Shown: positions 1 through 7,694 of the stretch, piece after piece
Position numbering within the stretch: position 1 is the first letter of the stretch
How the letters are laid out: each line of letters opens with the position of its first letter
Assembly (NCBI RefSeq): GCF_008932295.1
Contig: NZ_WBWA01000019.1
Location: 1 to 64,000, forward strand
Source of the DNA: Brucella tritici
GTDB taxonomy: Bacteria; Pseudomonadota; Alphaproteobacteria; Rhizobiales; Rhizobiaceae
DNA length: 64,000 nucleotides
Direction: 5' to 3'
Program-made: the position numbers and the translations under genes
Notes under the pieces: model-generated
Told to the model about the DNA's origin: nothing
Databases searched by the model: none
What the model saw: only the letters and a program-made list of their open reading frames with translations

Positions 1-132
1 ATGGCGCAATCATTGCCCACTGCTGGTCATCAAGCCAGAATTCTCCTGCCATGGTCCAAAACTCCCGCTGCAGAAGCGAGTGAATCACGGAGTGCCAGTA
101 TGATCAAGAGTCTGATTGGGTTTTGGCCCTAG
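1..132 (+). CDS. possible 3' end of an upstream gene (partial)
   Basis: The frame is open from the first base of the window to a TAG at 130-132, giving about 43 codons. No domain is recognisable and the product cannot be named. It may be the C-terminus of a gene starting outside the window or simply open non-coding sequence; the repeat-rich DNA that follows fits an intergenic region either way. Confidence 0.2.
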   Translation: MAQSLPTAGHQARILLPWSKTPAAEASESRSASMIKSLIGFWP

Positions 133-133
133 A

Positions 134-350
134 GCATGTCTCCCGAAAGTGGGAACCGCCTCCGCGGGGAAATCAGTTCACTGGACTGATTTCTGATCCC
201 CACTATGACGGGATAAAGACATACGTAAAAACAAATGGATAGAGCGGTTCCAATGTTCCGCTTTAACCGGAACGGCTCTGGAGCGCTCTCACTGTTTGTT
301 TTGACGCGCATCTCATCCGGAAACCGTTTCACACTTTTGGGGATGCGCTC
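134..350. repeat. composite dispersed palindromic repeats
   Basis: From 134 the sequence reads AGAGCATGTCTCCCGAAAG, and a partly matching opposite arm (CGGGATAAAGACATACG) lies near 209-225. Between them sits another palindrome in which AAATCAGT and ACTGATTT face each other. A further copy at 303-350 has arms GCGCATC and GGATGCGC around a core resembling CCGGAAACCGTTTCACAC. The same core (AAAACCGGTT next to a TTTTGGG arm) recurs at 3712-3756 and 60943-60980, so this is a dispersed family and not a chance hairpin. Confidence 0.6.
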
Positions 351-393
351 TAAAAGCGCGCCAAATTTCTCATTCTTTGTAACAAGCAGGTGA

Positions 394-412
394 AGGCCGC
401 TTTGTGCGGCCT
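394..412 (+). terminator. hairpin, possible terminator
   Basis: AGGCCGC and GCGGCCT pair perfectly over 7 bp around a TTTGT loop. No T-run follows, so termination is uncertain. It sits upstream of the DUF192 gene. Confidence 0.35.
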
Positions 413-498
413 GCGTGGTCTTGTCGTCAGTCTGTCCCGTTGATAGGTTCCAAGCCTGTTTATTTACAAGCCAGTTTGTTTATCTGAGTGGGCAGGGT

Positions 499-978
499 AT
501 GGGTCGCATTTTTCTTGCTTTAGCGTTTGTTTTCTTCGCATTCGCCGCTCAGGCGGATGAAACACAGCCGATGCGGCTGCCGGTCGACAAGGAACCGCTG
601 ACATTCGTCACCGCCAATGGCAACAAGGTAAATTTTGCGCTGGAAGTGGCTGAAAGCGACGATGCGCGTGTGCGCGGACTGATGTGGCGCACGGATTTTC
701 CCAAAGATCGGGCGATGATCTTCGTGTTCGGAGAGATGCGCCGCGTCATGATGTGGATGCAGAATACACCGTCGCCTCTTGATATGGTTTTCCTTGATGA
801 CAAGGGACGCGTATCGGCCATTCACGAAAATGCGGTGCCATTCTCCGAAAATATTATTTCATCTGAGGTTCCGGCAGCGTATGTCGTGGAACTTCTGGCC
901 GGTACGGTGAAACGAACCGGCATAAAGCTCGGTGACAAGGCTATCCATCGCGTGATCTGCGGTGCGTGCAAGCCTTGA
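499..978 (+). CDS. DUF192 family exported protein
   Basis: A 159-aa protein of the DUF192 family, small secreted or periplasmic beta-rich proteins whose biochemical role is not settled. The ATG at 499 is preferred over a GTG at 415 because it opens a clear signal peptide (MGRIFLALAFVFFAFAAQA). The family body follows: the GLMWRTDFP segment, MIFVFGEMRRVMMWMQNTP, and the DMVFLDDKGRV and VVELLAGTV strands. The upstream spacing to a ribosome binding site is poor, so the start is likely but not certain. The next gene in the same direction begins 33 nt downstream and could be co-transcribed. Confidence 0.85.
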   Translation: MGRIFLALAFVFFAFAAQADETQPMRLPVDKEPLTFVTANGNKVNFALEVAESDDARVRGLMWRTDFPKDRAMIFVFGEMRRVMMWMQNTPSPLDMVFLDDKGRVSAIHENAVPFSENIISSEVPAAYVVELLAGTVKRTGIKLGDKAIHRVICGACKP

Positions 979-1011
979 TATCGAGACAAGACAATCAAGA
1001 GGAATAATCAG

Positions 1012-1782
1012 GTGAGTGCCCTCGATATCGAATATTTCGAACATGATGGCTTGCGTCTGGCGTACCGTCAGGACGGAGAAGGCGATCCGATCCTGCTCAT
1101 TCACGGCTTTGCGTCTTCAAGTATCGTCAACTGGGTTTCGCCCGGATGGTTCCGCACGCTGACCGAAGCCGGATATCGCGTCATCGCCATCGATAATCGC
1201 GGTCACGGGCTTTCTGCAAAGCCCCATGACGCGGACGAATATACGCCGACCAAAATGGCGGCGGACGCGGCAGCACTTCTTGATCATCTCGGGATCGAGC
1301 AAGCGCATGTCATGGGCTATTCCATGGGCGCGCGCATTACCGCATTTCTGGCGATTGAACACGCCGAGCGCGTTCATAGCGCTGTTTTTGGCGGTCTTGG
1401 CATCGGCATGGTGACGGGCGCTGGCGACTGGGAGCCTATTGGCGAGGCGCTGCTTGCAGAAGATCCGACCACGATCAACCATCCGCGTGGGCAGATGTTT
1501 CGGAAATTTGCCGACCAGACGAAGAGTGACCGTATCGCCCTTGCCGCCTGCGTGATTACCTCCAAGGAGTTGGTTCCCGCTGCCGCGATTGCACGCATCA
1601 TGCAACCCGTTCTCGTGGCCGTCGGCACAACCGATGATATTGCAGGCAGCGCGCAGGAACTGGCCGATCTTCTGCCAAATGGACAGGCCGTCGATATTCC
1701 GGACCGCGACCATATGCTGGCCGTTGGTGACAAAGTCTACAAGCAGGCGGTGTTGCAGTTTTTGAAAGAAAATCCGCTCTGA
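1012..1782 (+). CDS. alpha/beta-fold hydrolase
   Basis: A 256-aa alpha/beta hydrolase with a GTG start and an AGAGGAA ribosome binding site just upstream. Visible landmarks are the oxyanion HGFA at residues 31-34, the DNRGHG turn after the third core strand, the nucleophile elbow GYSMGA with Ser104, a late acidic residue in TTDD and the probable catalytic His in DRDHML near the C-terminus. There is no signal peptide, so it should be cytoplasmic. The substrate cannot be told; esterase, lactonase or C-C hydrolase are all possible. It follows the DUF192 gene closely. Confidence 0.85.
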   Translation: MSALDIEYFEHDGLRLAYRQDGEGDPILLIHGFASSSIVNWVSPGWFRTLTEAGYRVIAIDNRGHGLSAKPHDADEYTPTKMAADAAALLDHLGIEQAHVMGYSMGARITAFLAIEHAERVHSAVFGGLGIGMVTGAGDWEPIGEALLAEDPTTINHPRGQMFRKFADQTKSDRIALAACVITSKELVPAAAIARIMQPVLVAVGTTDDIAGSAQELADLLPNGQAVDIPDRDHMLAVGDKVYKQAVLQFLKENPL

Positions 1783-1954
1783 CGGGAATTTGATCTTGGA
1801 CAAAGAGCGCGCCGACGGGGCGCGTCAAATTCGGCTGTGTCAAGGCAAACCATTTTAAGTTATGCTGCGCGCCGAACTCGTATTGCGGCGTGGGGACTGA
1901 GCGAAAGTTCGGCTGTCGTCTCCTCCTCGCGCGGTGCAAAACTGGAGTATGCAT

Positions 1955-2779
1955 ATGTCCGTTCGCACATCAGCGAAAGCGACCCCCGGTCTGGGTCAGG
2001 TCGATCCTATCTGGCATTCCATCCGTGCCGAAGCGGAGGAAGCCGCCAAGAACGATCCCGTATTGGGTACGTTCCTTTATGCCACGATCCTCAACCAGCC
2101 GAGCCTGGAAGATGCGGTCATGCATCGTATCGCCGAACGTCTTGGCCATGCCGATCTGAGCGCCGATATTCTGCGCCAGACCTTCGACGCGATGCTGGAT
2201 GCCAATCCTGAGTGGTCGCAGATTGTGCGCGTCGATATTCAGGCGGTTTATGATCGTGATCCAGCCTATAGCCGCTTCATGGACCCTATCCTTTATCTGA
2301 AAGGTTTCCATGCGATCCAGACCCATCGTCTGGCGCATTGGCTTTACCATGAAGGCCGCAAGGATTTTGCCTATTATCTGCAGAGCCGTTCGTCATCGAT
2401 TTTCCAGACCGATATTCATCCGGCCGCACGGCTTGGCAGCGGTCTGTTCCTCGATCATGCGACCGGACTTGTGGTCGGCGAAACGGCCTTGATCGAAGAC
2501 AATGTTTCGATTCTTCACGGTGTCACACTCGGCGGCACGGGCAAATCGAGCGGCGACCGCCATCCGAAAATCCGTCACGGCGTGCTGATCGGTGCTGGCG
2601 CGAAAATTCTTGGCAATATCGAAGTCGGTCATTGCTCGAAAATTGCTGCTGGCTCAGTGGTTCTGAAGCCTGTCCCGAACAATGTCACGGTAGCCGGTGT
2701 GCCGGCCCGGATCATGGGCGATACGGGTTGCGCCGAGCCTTCCCGAGTCATGGACCAGATGCTGGGCGAGGGGATTTAG
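1955..2779 (+). CDS. cysE: serine O-acetyltransferase
   Basis: Transfers acetyl from acetyl-CoA to L-serine, the first committed step of cysteine synthesis, in the cytoplasm. The protein is 274 aa. The N-terminal helical SAT domain (VDPIWHSIRAEAEE) is followed by FQTDIHPAARLG and the left-handed beta-helix with FLDHATGLVVGE, GVTLGGTGK and the C-terminal GVPARI turn. The ATG at 1955 is chosen over the upstream ATGs at 1934 and 1949 because GGAG ends 7 nt before it. CysE enzymes are often feedback-inhibited by cysteine through the C-terminal tail; nothing in the leader suggests a riboswitch. Confidence 0.95.
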   Translation: MSVRTSAKATPGLGQVDPIWHSIRAEAEEAAKNDPVLGTFLYATILNQPSLEDAVMHRIAERLGHADLSADILRQTFDAMLDANPEWSQIVRVDIQAVYDRDPAYSRFMDPILYLKGFHAIQTHRLAHWLYHEGRKDFAYYLQSRSSSIFQTDIHPAARLGSGLFLDHATGLVVGETALIEDNVSILHGVTLGGTGKSSGDRHPKIRHGVLIGAGAKILGNIEVGHCSKIAAGSVVLKPVPNNVTVAGVPARIMGDTGCAEPSRVMDQMLGEGI

Positions 2780-2809
2780 GCGATACATCGTATTGTTGCA
2801 GGCTGAACG

Positions 2810-2850
2810 GGCCGCTTGCTGGTTTTTTCCAGTATGCGGCCTATATTCTG
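2810..2850 (+). terminator. terminator-like hairpin after cysE
   Basis: GGCCGCTTGCTGG pairs with CCAGTATGCGGCC (one mismatch, one G-T pair) around a T-rich loop. Only a weak T-rich tail follows. The position just after cysE fits a terminator. Confidence 0.5.
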
Positions 2851-2962
2851 TCAAAAGAAGCTATTAGCTGCCGACAACCCTTGAGCACGGCTTTGCCGGG
2901 GGTTTACATAGGAAATGGCCGGATGCAATAAACCGGCTCAATTCAATATCAGGAGAAGCCGG

Positions 2963-3169
2963 TTGAAACCCGAAGAACTCAAAAAACTGGACGCCTATTT
3001 CAAACGGACCTTCAACAATCCCGGCCTGCAGGTGAAAGCGCGTCCTCGCAAGAATGACTCCGCCGAGCTTTACCTCAACGACGAATTCCTCGGCCTGGTC
3101 TATAAGGACGAGGATGAAGGCGAACTCTCCTACAATTTCTCGATGGCCATTCTCGACGTTGATCTTTGA
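2963..3169 (+). CDS. DUF3126 family protein
   Basis: A 68-aa protein of DUF3126, a small family conserved in alphaproteobacteria with no known function. The body begins LKPEELKKLDAYFKRTFN and ends with the strand-rich FLGLVYKDEDEGELSYNFSM. The start is called at a TTG at 2963 because AGGAG lies 7 nt upstream and the conserved region begins at this codon; an upstream in-frame start at 2915 would add 16 residues without family similarity. The protein is cytoplasmic and acidic. A good terminator follows, so it is probably transcribed alone. Confidence 0.75.
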   Translation: MKPEELKKLDAYFKRTFNNPGLQVKARPRKNDSAELYLNDEFLGLVYKDEDEGELSYNFSMAILDVDL

Positions 3170-3225
3170 TAGGTCGCGGTAATCGCGTCGTGTGCGACGC
3201 TGATGCCGGGCAGGAATGCCCTCTG

Positions 3226-3256
3226 ACGCCCTTTCCGATGGAGAGGGCGTTTTGTT
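3226..3256 (+). terminator. rho-independent terminator
   Basis: ACGCCCT and AGGGCGT form a 7-bp stem followed by TTTTGTT. It lies about 55 nt after the DUF3126 gene and just before the next gene. Confidence 0.75.
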
Positions 3257-3293
3257 ATCCTGACACGACTATCCCTGAGTCCTGGATATCTCC

Positions 3294-3659
3294 ATGAAAT
3301 TCGGTTTTTCATTAGCCATGCTCCTGATGGCCCTGTCTTTAGCTGCGCGCGCAGAAGTTCTGGGAACTATCGAAACCGAACAGGACGATGGTTCGCGCTC
3401 GGTGATTGAGATACTTGATGAACCGCAAAGCATTGGGAAATGTGACGGCGCTTATGCTGCCGCAGCCTATGTCATGGACCGTGATTTTTCTCTTCTTGCA
3501 GGAAACGGATGCTGGAAGCTTCTCGGATCGGCAGAAATATTAAAGCTGGAAATCGTGCTGGCTGCCACGGAGGAACATCTTTTGAGTGGAGTTCCGCTTG
3601 GCAAGATCAAGTTCGCTGAAGACGGTCGCTCCAAGTTTCAGCATCTGGTTGGGCAATAA
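3294..3659 (+). CDS. hypothetical exported protein
   Basis: A 121-aa protein that I do not recognise. A signal peptide is clear at the N-terminus (MKFGFSLAMLLMALSLAARA, then EVLG), so it is probably periplasmic. The mature part has two cysteines (in KCDG and NGCW) that could form a disulfide. It is flanked by terminators, which suggests a single-gene transcript. The start is the only ATG before the signal peptide. Confidence 0.6.
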   Translation: MKFGFSLAMLLMALSLAARAEVLGTIETEQDDGSRSVIEILDEPQSIGKCDGAYAAAAYVMDRDFSLLAGNGCWKLLGSAEILKLEIVLAATEEHLLSGVPLGKIKFAEDGRSKFQHLVGQ

Positions 3660-3676
3660 AGCGCGTCGCGCTTTAT
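3656..3676 (+). terminator. hairpin at the stop codon, possible terminator
   Basis: ATAAAGCG and CGCTTTAT pair perfectly over 8 bp around CGTCG. The stem overlaps the TAA stop of the preceding gene. No strong T-run follows. Confidence 0.45.
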
Positions 3677-3711
3677 CAAACTTGAAAGGCACGCTTTAAG
3701 CTTTTGTTTTC

Positions 3712-3756
3712 AAGCATGTTGCCCAAAACCGGTTCCCACTTTTGGGCAACATGCTT
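3712..3756. repeat. dispersed palindromic repeat, perfect copy
   Basis: Arms AAGCATGTTGCCCAAAA (3712-3728) and TTTTGGGCAACATGCTT (3740-3756) are perfect inverted repeats of 17 bp with an 11-nt loop containing CCGGTTCCC. It lies between convergent genes, where it could also end both transcripts. Related copies occur at 134-350 and 60943-60980. Confidence 0.8.
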
Positions 3757-3760
3757 AGAA

Positions 3761-4498
3761 TCAGTCGATCTGTTTCGTATCGTTTCCCAGAAGATGTGCG
3801 TTCGCAAAATCAATAATTGCGCTGTCCAGTGACTTCCATTCGGCCAGCATGGAGCGAGGGAAGCGATAGAGTATCTGCAGGTCGCGCCCGAACTGGACAT
3901 CGCGCTCGCATGAATTGAAGCTTTCCGCAGCACTATCCGCAAGGCATCGCGCAACGAATTCCGGCTTGCCGCTGCTCGGATCTGACAGGGCGAGTTCCTC
4001 GCCCTTGTAACCGCTGTTTTCGAGAAAGCGGTGCACTGTCAGGTTTCCGGGCACTGCTTCTCCGTTCGGGTCAATCAGTTCGGCATAGATCGGCAGATAA
4101 CGCCCGCTCATATCGCGCGACATGGTTCGCTGCTCGATGGACATGAAAATGAGATGCCGTTTTGGAGTGAGGAGGTTGAAGATGGCGCGGTCGCGTTCCG
4201 TGTAGCCGGTAAGGCCCGGCCAGCGGGCATAAAGATCGAGACGCCCGGTCACACCATCTCGTCGCTGGTTTGAAAAGCGGATCATATTGGCTGGAATCGA
4301 CAGGACGTTGTTGCCAATGATGATTTCATAAGCGTGCGTGCTGTCGGAGTGTCCGCCTCGCGCAATCAGCGGACCAAGCAGACGTCCGCCAACATTCACG
4401 GCAACCGAAAGCAGAATCAGGACGATAACCGCCAACAGCAGCCAGCCGAAGAGGCGACTTCCCATTTTCGAGGCGGTGTAATCTGGTGCTGTTTCCAT
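3761..4498 (-). CDS. hypothetical single-span membrane protein
   Basis: A 245-aa protein with no family I can name. It has one strong hydrophobic helix near the N-terminus (about residues 15-38, LFGWLLLAVIVLILLSVAVN), then a soluble region with the segment NNVLSIPANMIRFSNQRRDG and a late cysteine pair (ARCLAD, NSCERD). This fits an inner-membrane anchored protein with a periplasmic domain. The start is uncertain: the ATG at 4498 is chosen, while a TTG at 4525 would add nine residues, and neither has a convincing ribosome binding site. It is divergent from the carbonic-anhydrase-like gene. Confidence 0.65.
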   Translation of the reverse strand: METAPDYTASKMGSRLFGWLLLAVIVLILLSVAVNVGGRLLGPLIARGGHSDSTHAYEIIIGNNVLSIPANMIRFSNQRRDGVTGRLDLYARWPGLTGYTERDRAIFNLLTPKRHLIFMSIEQRTMSRDMSGRYLPIYAELIDPNGEAVPGNLTVHRFLENSGYKGEELALSDPSSGKPEFVARCLADSAAESFNSCERDVQFGRDLQILYRFPRSMLAEWKSLDSAIIDFANAHLLGNDTKQID

Positions 4499-4629
4499 CT
4501 GGGTTTCATGGCGATGATATTGCAAAAGAATATCGGTCTTTTATGGTTAACAGAGCGTGAAGTCGTGCTTGTATGACGGCTTGAAACGGCTTAGCGATTC
4601 AATATCGAGTTTGCTGATGGAGGAAGAAC

Positions 4630-5157
4630 ATGCCGATCTATGCATATAACGGGCACAAGCCGCTATTCGCGGACCGCAGCAGCAACTGGATCGCACCCGA
4701 TGCGACCCTGATCGGCAAGATCGTTGTCGGCGAGAATGCCGGTTTCTGGTTCGGTGCTGTTTTGCGCGGCGATAATGAGCCGATCACCATTGGGGACGAC
4801 ACCAATGTTCAGGAACACACCATCATGCATACGGATATCGGCTTTCCGCTGACAGTCGGTGCAGGCTGCACCATCGGGCATCGGGCCATTCTTCATGGTT
4901 GCACCGTCGGTGACAACACATTGATCGGCATGGGCGCCATCGTTCTCAACGGCGCGAAGATCGGAAAGAATTGTCTGATCGGGGCAGGGGCGCTTGTAAC
5001 CGAGGGCAAGGAAATACCGGACAATTCGCTGGTGGTCGGCTCTCCTGCGCGAATTCTCCGGGAACTGGACGATGCTGCGGTCGAAAAACTCAGACTTTCC
5101 GCAGAACATTACGTCGAGAAGGCCCGGTCTTTCATGCGCGGGCTGGAGCCGGCCTGA
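4630..5157 (+). CDS. gamma carbonic anhydrase family protein
   Basis: A 175-aa left-handed beta-helix protein of the gamma carbonic anhydrase/YrdA/PaaY family. Hexapeptide repeats run from about residue 20 to 135. The three expected metal-binding histidines are visible at H67 (IMHTD), H84 (IGHRA) and H89 (LHGC), and the RGD motif is at 46-48. Members bind zinc or a similar metal; some hydrate CO2, others act as thioesterases, and many have no measured activity. GGAGGAAG precedes the ATG. The downstream terminator is shared with a convergent gene. Confidence 0.9.
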   Translation: MPIYAYNGHKPLFADRSSNWIAPDATLIGKIVVGENAGFWFGAVLRGDNEPITIGDDTNVQEHTIMHTDIGFPLTVGAGCTIGHRAILHGCTVGDNTLIGMGAIVLNGAKIGKNCLIGAGALVTEGKEIPDNSLVVGSPARILRELDDAAVEKLRLSAEHYVEKARSFMRGLEPA

Positions 5158-5166
5158 AAAGAAAAA

Positions 5167-5210
5167 GGACGGGGCCAGAGGGAGACTGACGGCCCGTCCT
5201 TGTTCGTTTT
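5167..5210 (+). terminator. rho-independent terminator between convergent genes
   Basis: GGACGGGGCC pairs with GGCCCGTCC (one bulged G) and is followed by TTGTTCGTTTT. It ends the carbonic-anhydrase-like gene; the A-rich left flank could also serve the minus strand. Confidence 0.75.
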
Positions 5211-5219
5211 ATCGTCTGA

Positions 5220-5828
5220 TCAGTTCTTGATGCTGCCGACCAGGAGTTCGCGGTCACTCTTGATCGAAACCCAGCTTCCGGTGTTCGTGGTCGACTGGCG
5301 CTTCAGATAGCTATAGTCGGTCTTGTTCCAGGCGAGGACGCGGGTATCGAGATTGTCGAGGATGAAGTCGCCGCGGTCGGTGCGAACGGTCAGAACCGCA
5401 TGGCCTTCACCGTTTGGCTGGCGAACCACTGTGAAAAGCAGCGTATTTGCCGGGATGCCGAGCGCCATCAGTTCGCGACGCTTCAAAAGCATGTAGTCGT
5501 CGCAGTCACCCACTGTTGTCGGGTATTCCCAATATTCCTCGCGGCCCCAGGCTTCCATATCGGTCATCGGCGCGATCTTGTCGTTGACGCTCGCATTCAC
5601 CGTAATGATCTGTTTCCAGATTTCCGGTGTCAGCTTCAGCATATTGCTGTTGCGGCTGGTGATGTTGCATTCGGACTTGTAGCGCTCGCAGAATTCGTAA
5701 TGGCCAATGGGCTGCGAAGTGCGTTCTCCGGTCGTCATCCACGGTGAATTGGAGGCGGGGCTTGCTGCCTCTGCCAGTCCGATTCCGAGCAGCATCAGGA
5801 TGGCTGCGATGATGGTTTGTTTTGTCAT
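5220..5828 (-). CDS. transglutaminase-like cysteine peptidase (BTLCP family)
   Basis: A 202-aa bacterial transglutaminase-like cysteine peptidase (PF06035/DUF920). The family's catalytic Cys, His and Asp are visible in order as VGDCDDYMLL, GEGHAVLTV and FILDNLD. A signal peptide (MTKQTIIAAILMLLGIGLAEA) indicates export to the periplasm, where relatives such as LapG cut surface proteins; the substrate here is unknown. The ATG at 5828 is chosen over 5879 because GGGAG lies 8-9 nt before it and the signal peptide starts there. The gene is followed by the shared convergent terminator. Confidence 0.85.
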   Translation of the reverse strand: MTKQTIIAAILMLLGIGLAEAASPASNSPWMTTGERTSQPIGHYEFCERYKSECNITSRNSNMLKLTPEIWKQIITVNASVNDKIAPMTDMEAWGREEYWEYPTTVGDCDDYMLLKRRELMALGIPANTLLFTVVRQPNGEGHAVLTVRTDRGDFILDNLDTRVLAWNKTDYSYLKRQSTTNTGSWVSIKSDRELLVGSIKN

Positions 5829-6066
5829 TCTTTTGTCTCCCTGTTGGAGACCAAGATGACTTAGACAATTTGAAGGCACGCAAATTTGCGCGCGAAAATG
5901 CGAGTCAAATTCGATTAAAACTGCAAATAACGCTGAAACTTTTTGTCAACGAACAGACAAATTCAGGGCAAATCGGGCCGTTTTTGCGGCTTTTTCGTGA
6001 TTGCGGGCATTTCGCGGTTTGCCATTCCGTAACCTTGACGCGCATTCATCTTTTGGGCGGATGCTT

Positions 6067-6672
6067 TCAACCGAAAAGATTGTCCAGTGTTGTGCTGGTC
6101 TGGATGGTAGCGAATTCGATTGCGAAGCCGCCCTGGAAATGACGGACGACGGTTCCCCGGATCGGTCCTAGCATGACGCCGCTCTTGATCGCGGGCTTGA
6201 ACTCGCTTTCGATGGCAGCACCGGAAAGCGAAAGGTCGGCAATGCGGCACAGTCTTTGTGCGCCGTCGGTAAATGTAATGTTGTGCTGGGCCTTGCGCGG
6301 CACGACGCGTTCGTGACGGCGATCTTCGGGCAAGGAAAGTTCGTGCTTGTTGGCAAGCCAGGTCAACTGTGCGGAAAGCTTGTCTTTCTTCTGTTCGGAG
6401 GTCGACAGGAGAATGTGGAAGCCTTCGGATGTAATCTCGTTGGCAATTCCTTCGATCCGTCCCACATGGTCGATATAGGCGATGATGCGTTCGCCGTTGC
6501 GCGGCGTTGCAATGCCGCTCATGAGTGCAGTTCCAGGCGACATGCGCTTGATGATACAAGGAAATTCGCTGCGATTTTCCAGCATGTAGCGACCGTTGAG
6601 ATCGACATTCACGGCGTTGAAATTTTCCTGCCGCACGTTGCTCGCAGAAGATGCCGCAGCAAATCTGTTCAT
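6067..6672 (-). CDS. PilZ domain protein (probable c-di-GMP receptor)
   Basis: A 201-aa cytoplasmic protein. The C-terminal half carries the c-di-GMP binding signature of PilZ domains: RxxxR at R118-R122 (RRHER) and DxSxxG at 146-151 (DLSLSG). The N-terminal half (RYMLENRSEF, then MSPG) looks like a second, degenerate PilZ module. The ATG at 6672 is chosen because upstream in-frame starts would run into the neighbouring PAS gene. That gene lies 91 nt upstream on the same strand, so the two may be co-transcribed. The regulated process (motility, polysaccharide or other) cannot be told from sequence. Confidence 0.82.
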   Translation of the reverse strand: MNRFAAASSASNVRQENFNAVNVDLNGRYMLENRSEFPCIIKRMSPGTALMSGIATPRNGERIIAYIDHVGRIEGIANEITSEGFHILLSTSEQKKDKLSAQLTWLANKHELSLPEDRRHERVVPRKAQHNITFTDGAQRLCRIADLSLSGAAIESEFKPAIKSGVMLGPIRGTVVRHFQGGFAIEFATIQTSTTLDNLFG

Positions 6673-6763
6673 CAAAGCCGATCCATCTCGAATTTTGGCA
6701 CTCTCACTACCTGTCACAATACAGTAGCCGTCGATAAAGAGAAATCGCGATTTCACCCCTGCG

Positions 6764-7408
6764 TCAGGCTTTGCCGCCCTTGATAATGCGCAATTTCGGA
6801 ACGGCATGTGGCTGCGTCGGGCGAACATTCGTCCACTCTCGCCCTCCTCGGGGCGCATTTACTGTGATGGCAGCCGATTTTCGAACGTCATTTGCCAGAA
6901 TCAGATCGGGAGCCACCGGTTCGATAGAATTCAGATGGCCGAGGACGATTGGATCGGCTCCGACCCATGTGACGGAATCAAGCACAGCTATGCTGCCGAG
7001 AAGGCTGATCTGCCCATTCGACGCTTCCAGCGGGGCGAGAAACATTTCCAGACCGAGGCTTCGTCCGGACATGCTGATTCCCACATGCGAAACGAGGGCA
7101 GGGACTTCGAGGCTACTCACATTTTCCGTCAGTTCGCCAAGGGCTGCCCGGTCCCGCTCGGACCAGAGCGAGAGAAACCGTGTGTTTTTCAGTTCCCGAC
7201 CGAAAAGGGTGCAGATGCGTGTTCCCGCCAGACGAAACGACAGGTCGCCGTCCTTTTCAGCCTCAAGGAAGAAGAGGTCGGACAGGTGGCGCCCGAGCTT
7301 GCGCGGCTCGATCTGTTCGCGCATTGGCGCACGAAAGAAACCGTTTTCCGTGCGGGCCAAGCGCTGCCATTCGCTGAAAATCGCGATCGTACTGCGGTGT
7401 TTCATCAT
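6764..7408 (-). CDS. PAS domain protein (PAS_5/PF07310 type)
   Basis: A 214-aa protein resembling the alphaproteobacterial PAS_5 family, a sensory-type domain of unknown ligand. Recognisable parts are the N-terminal FSEWQRLARTENGFFRAP, then RKLGRHLSDLFFLE, LSFRLAGTRICTLFGREL and FLSLWSERDR. There is no output domain after about residue 170, only a charged tail ending RIIKGGKA. The start is uncertain: ATG at 7408 is used, while a GTG at 7432 would add eight residues and is preceded by a perfect 8-bp inverted repeat (7433-7449) containing GGAGG. It lies just upstream of the PilZ gene. Confidence 0.75.
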   Translation of the reverse strand: MMKHRSTIAIFSEWQRLARTENGFFRAPMREQIEPRKLGRHLSDLFFLEAEKDGDLSFRLAGTRICTLFGRELKNTRFLSLWSERDRAALGELTENVSSLEVPALVSHVGISMSGRSLGLEMFLAPLEASNGQISLLGSIAVLDSVTWVGADPIVLGHLNSIEPVAPDLILANDVRKSAAITVNAPRGGREWTNVRPTQPHAVPKLRIIKGGKA

Positions 7409-7509
7409 GCGCCGTTGATTTGTCCGTTGCACGCGGAGGCTGCCTCCGCTGTTGAACGCATTAAAATAGTATTAACGACGAGGATGCCAGTTTAACCCTT
7501 TCTTCATCC

Positions 7510-7694
7510 ACCGGGCTCGTCTGTTAAGGTTAATAATAAGTAATGGTTGCATGGCACTGAAAGACGCGCTTTGATAAGGCTTCAGACGAAGCCTTTGACT
7601 TGGTTGGCGTTTTTCTGAGCTCCAGATTTAATTTCGCGAAAGATTTCTGTTCGCGTCAAGGCCGGCCGGGAACCTCCGTCGGCCTTTATTTTTA
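7510..7694 (+). ncRNA. possible small RNA or attenuated leader
   Basis: A good rho-independent terminator at 7658-7694 ends a stretch with no plus-strand open frame that looks real. The 5' end is not defined; 7510 is only a bound set by the A/T-rich DNA there. A hairpin at 7576-7595 (AAGGCTTC/GAAGCCTT) would be part of the transcript. It could equally be an attenuator in the leader of the rhomboid gene at 7788. Confidence 0.3.
7658..7694 (+). terminator. rho-independent terminator without an upstream gene
   Basis: AAGGCCG (7658-7664) pairs with CGGCCTT (7680-7686), followed by TATTTTT. The nearest plus-strand gene starts 93 nt downstream, so it is either the end of a small transcript or an attenuator. 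Confidence 0.7.

Larger units (their letters stand above)
133..498. other. gene-free, repeat-rich left intergenic region
   Basis: No convincing gene lies here. The stretch holds two degenerate copies of a dispersed palindromic repeat (about 134-225 and 303-350), a palindromic block around 240-285, and a perfect 7-bp hairpin with a 5-nt loop at 394-412. The promoter of the DUF192 gene should lie at its right end, but I see no clear -35/-10 pair. Confidence 0.6.

Noticed and set aside
129-332. Minus-strand 67-codon frame at the left edge
   Set aside because: It runs through the palindromic repeats at 134-350 and has no features of a real protein.
1803-1830. GC-rich palindrome after the alpha/beta hydrolase gene as a terminator
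   Set aside because: The stem is only about 6 bp and no T-run follows.
6771-7495. Plus-strand open frames opposite the PAS gene
   Set aside because: They are arginine- and serine-rich translations typical of antisense shadows, while the minus strand has a recognisable PAS-type protein.
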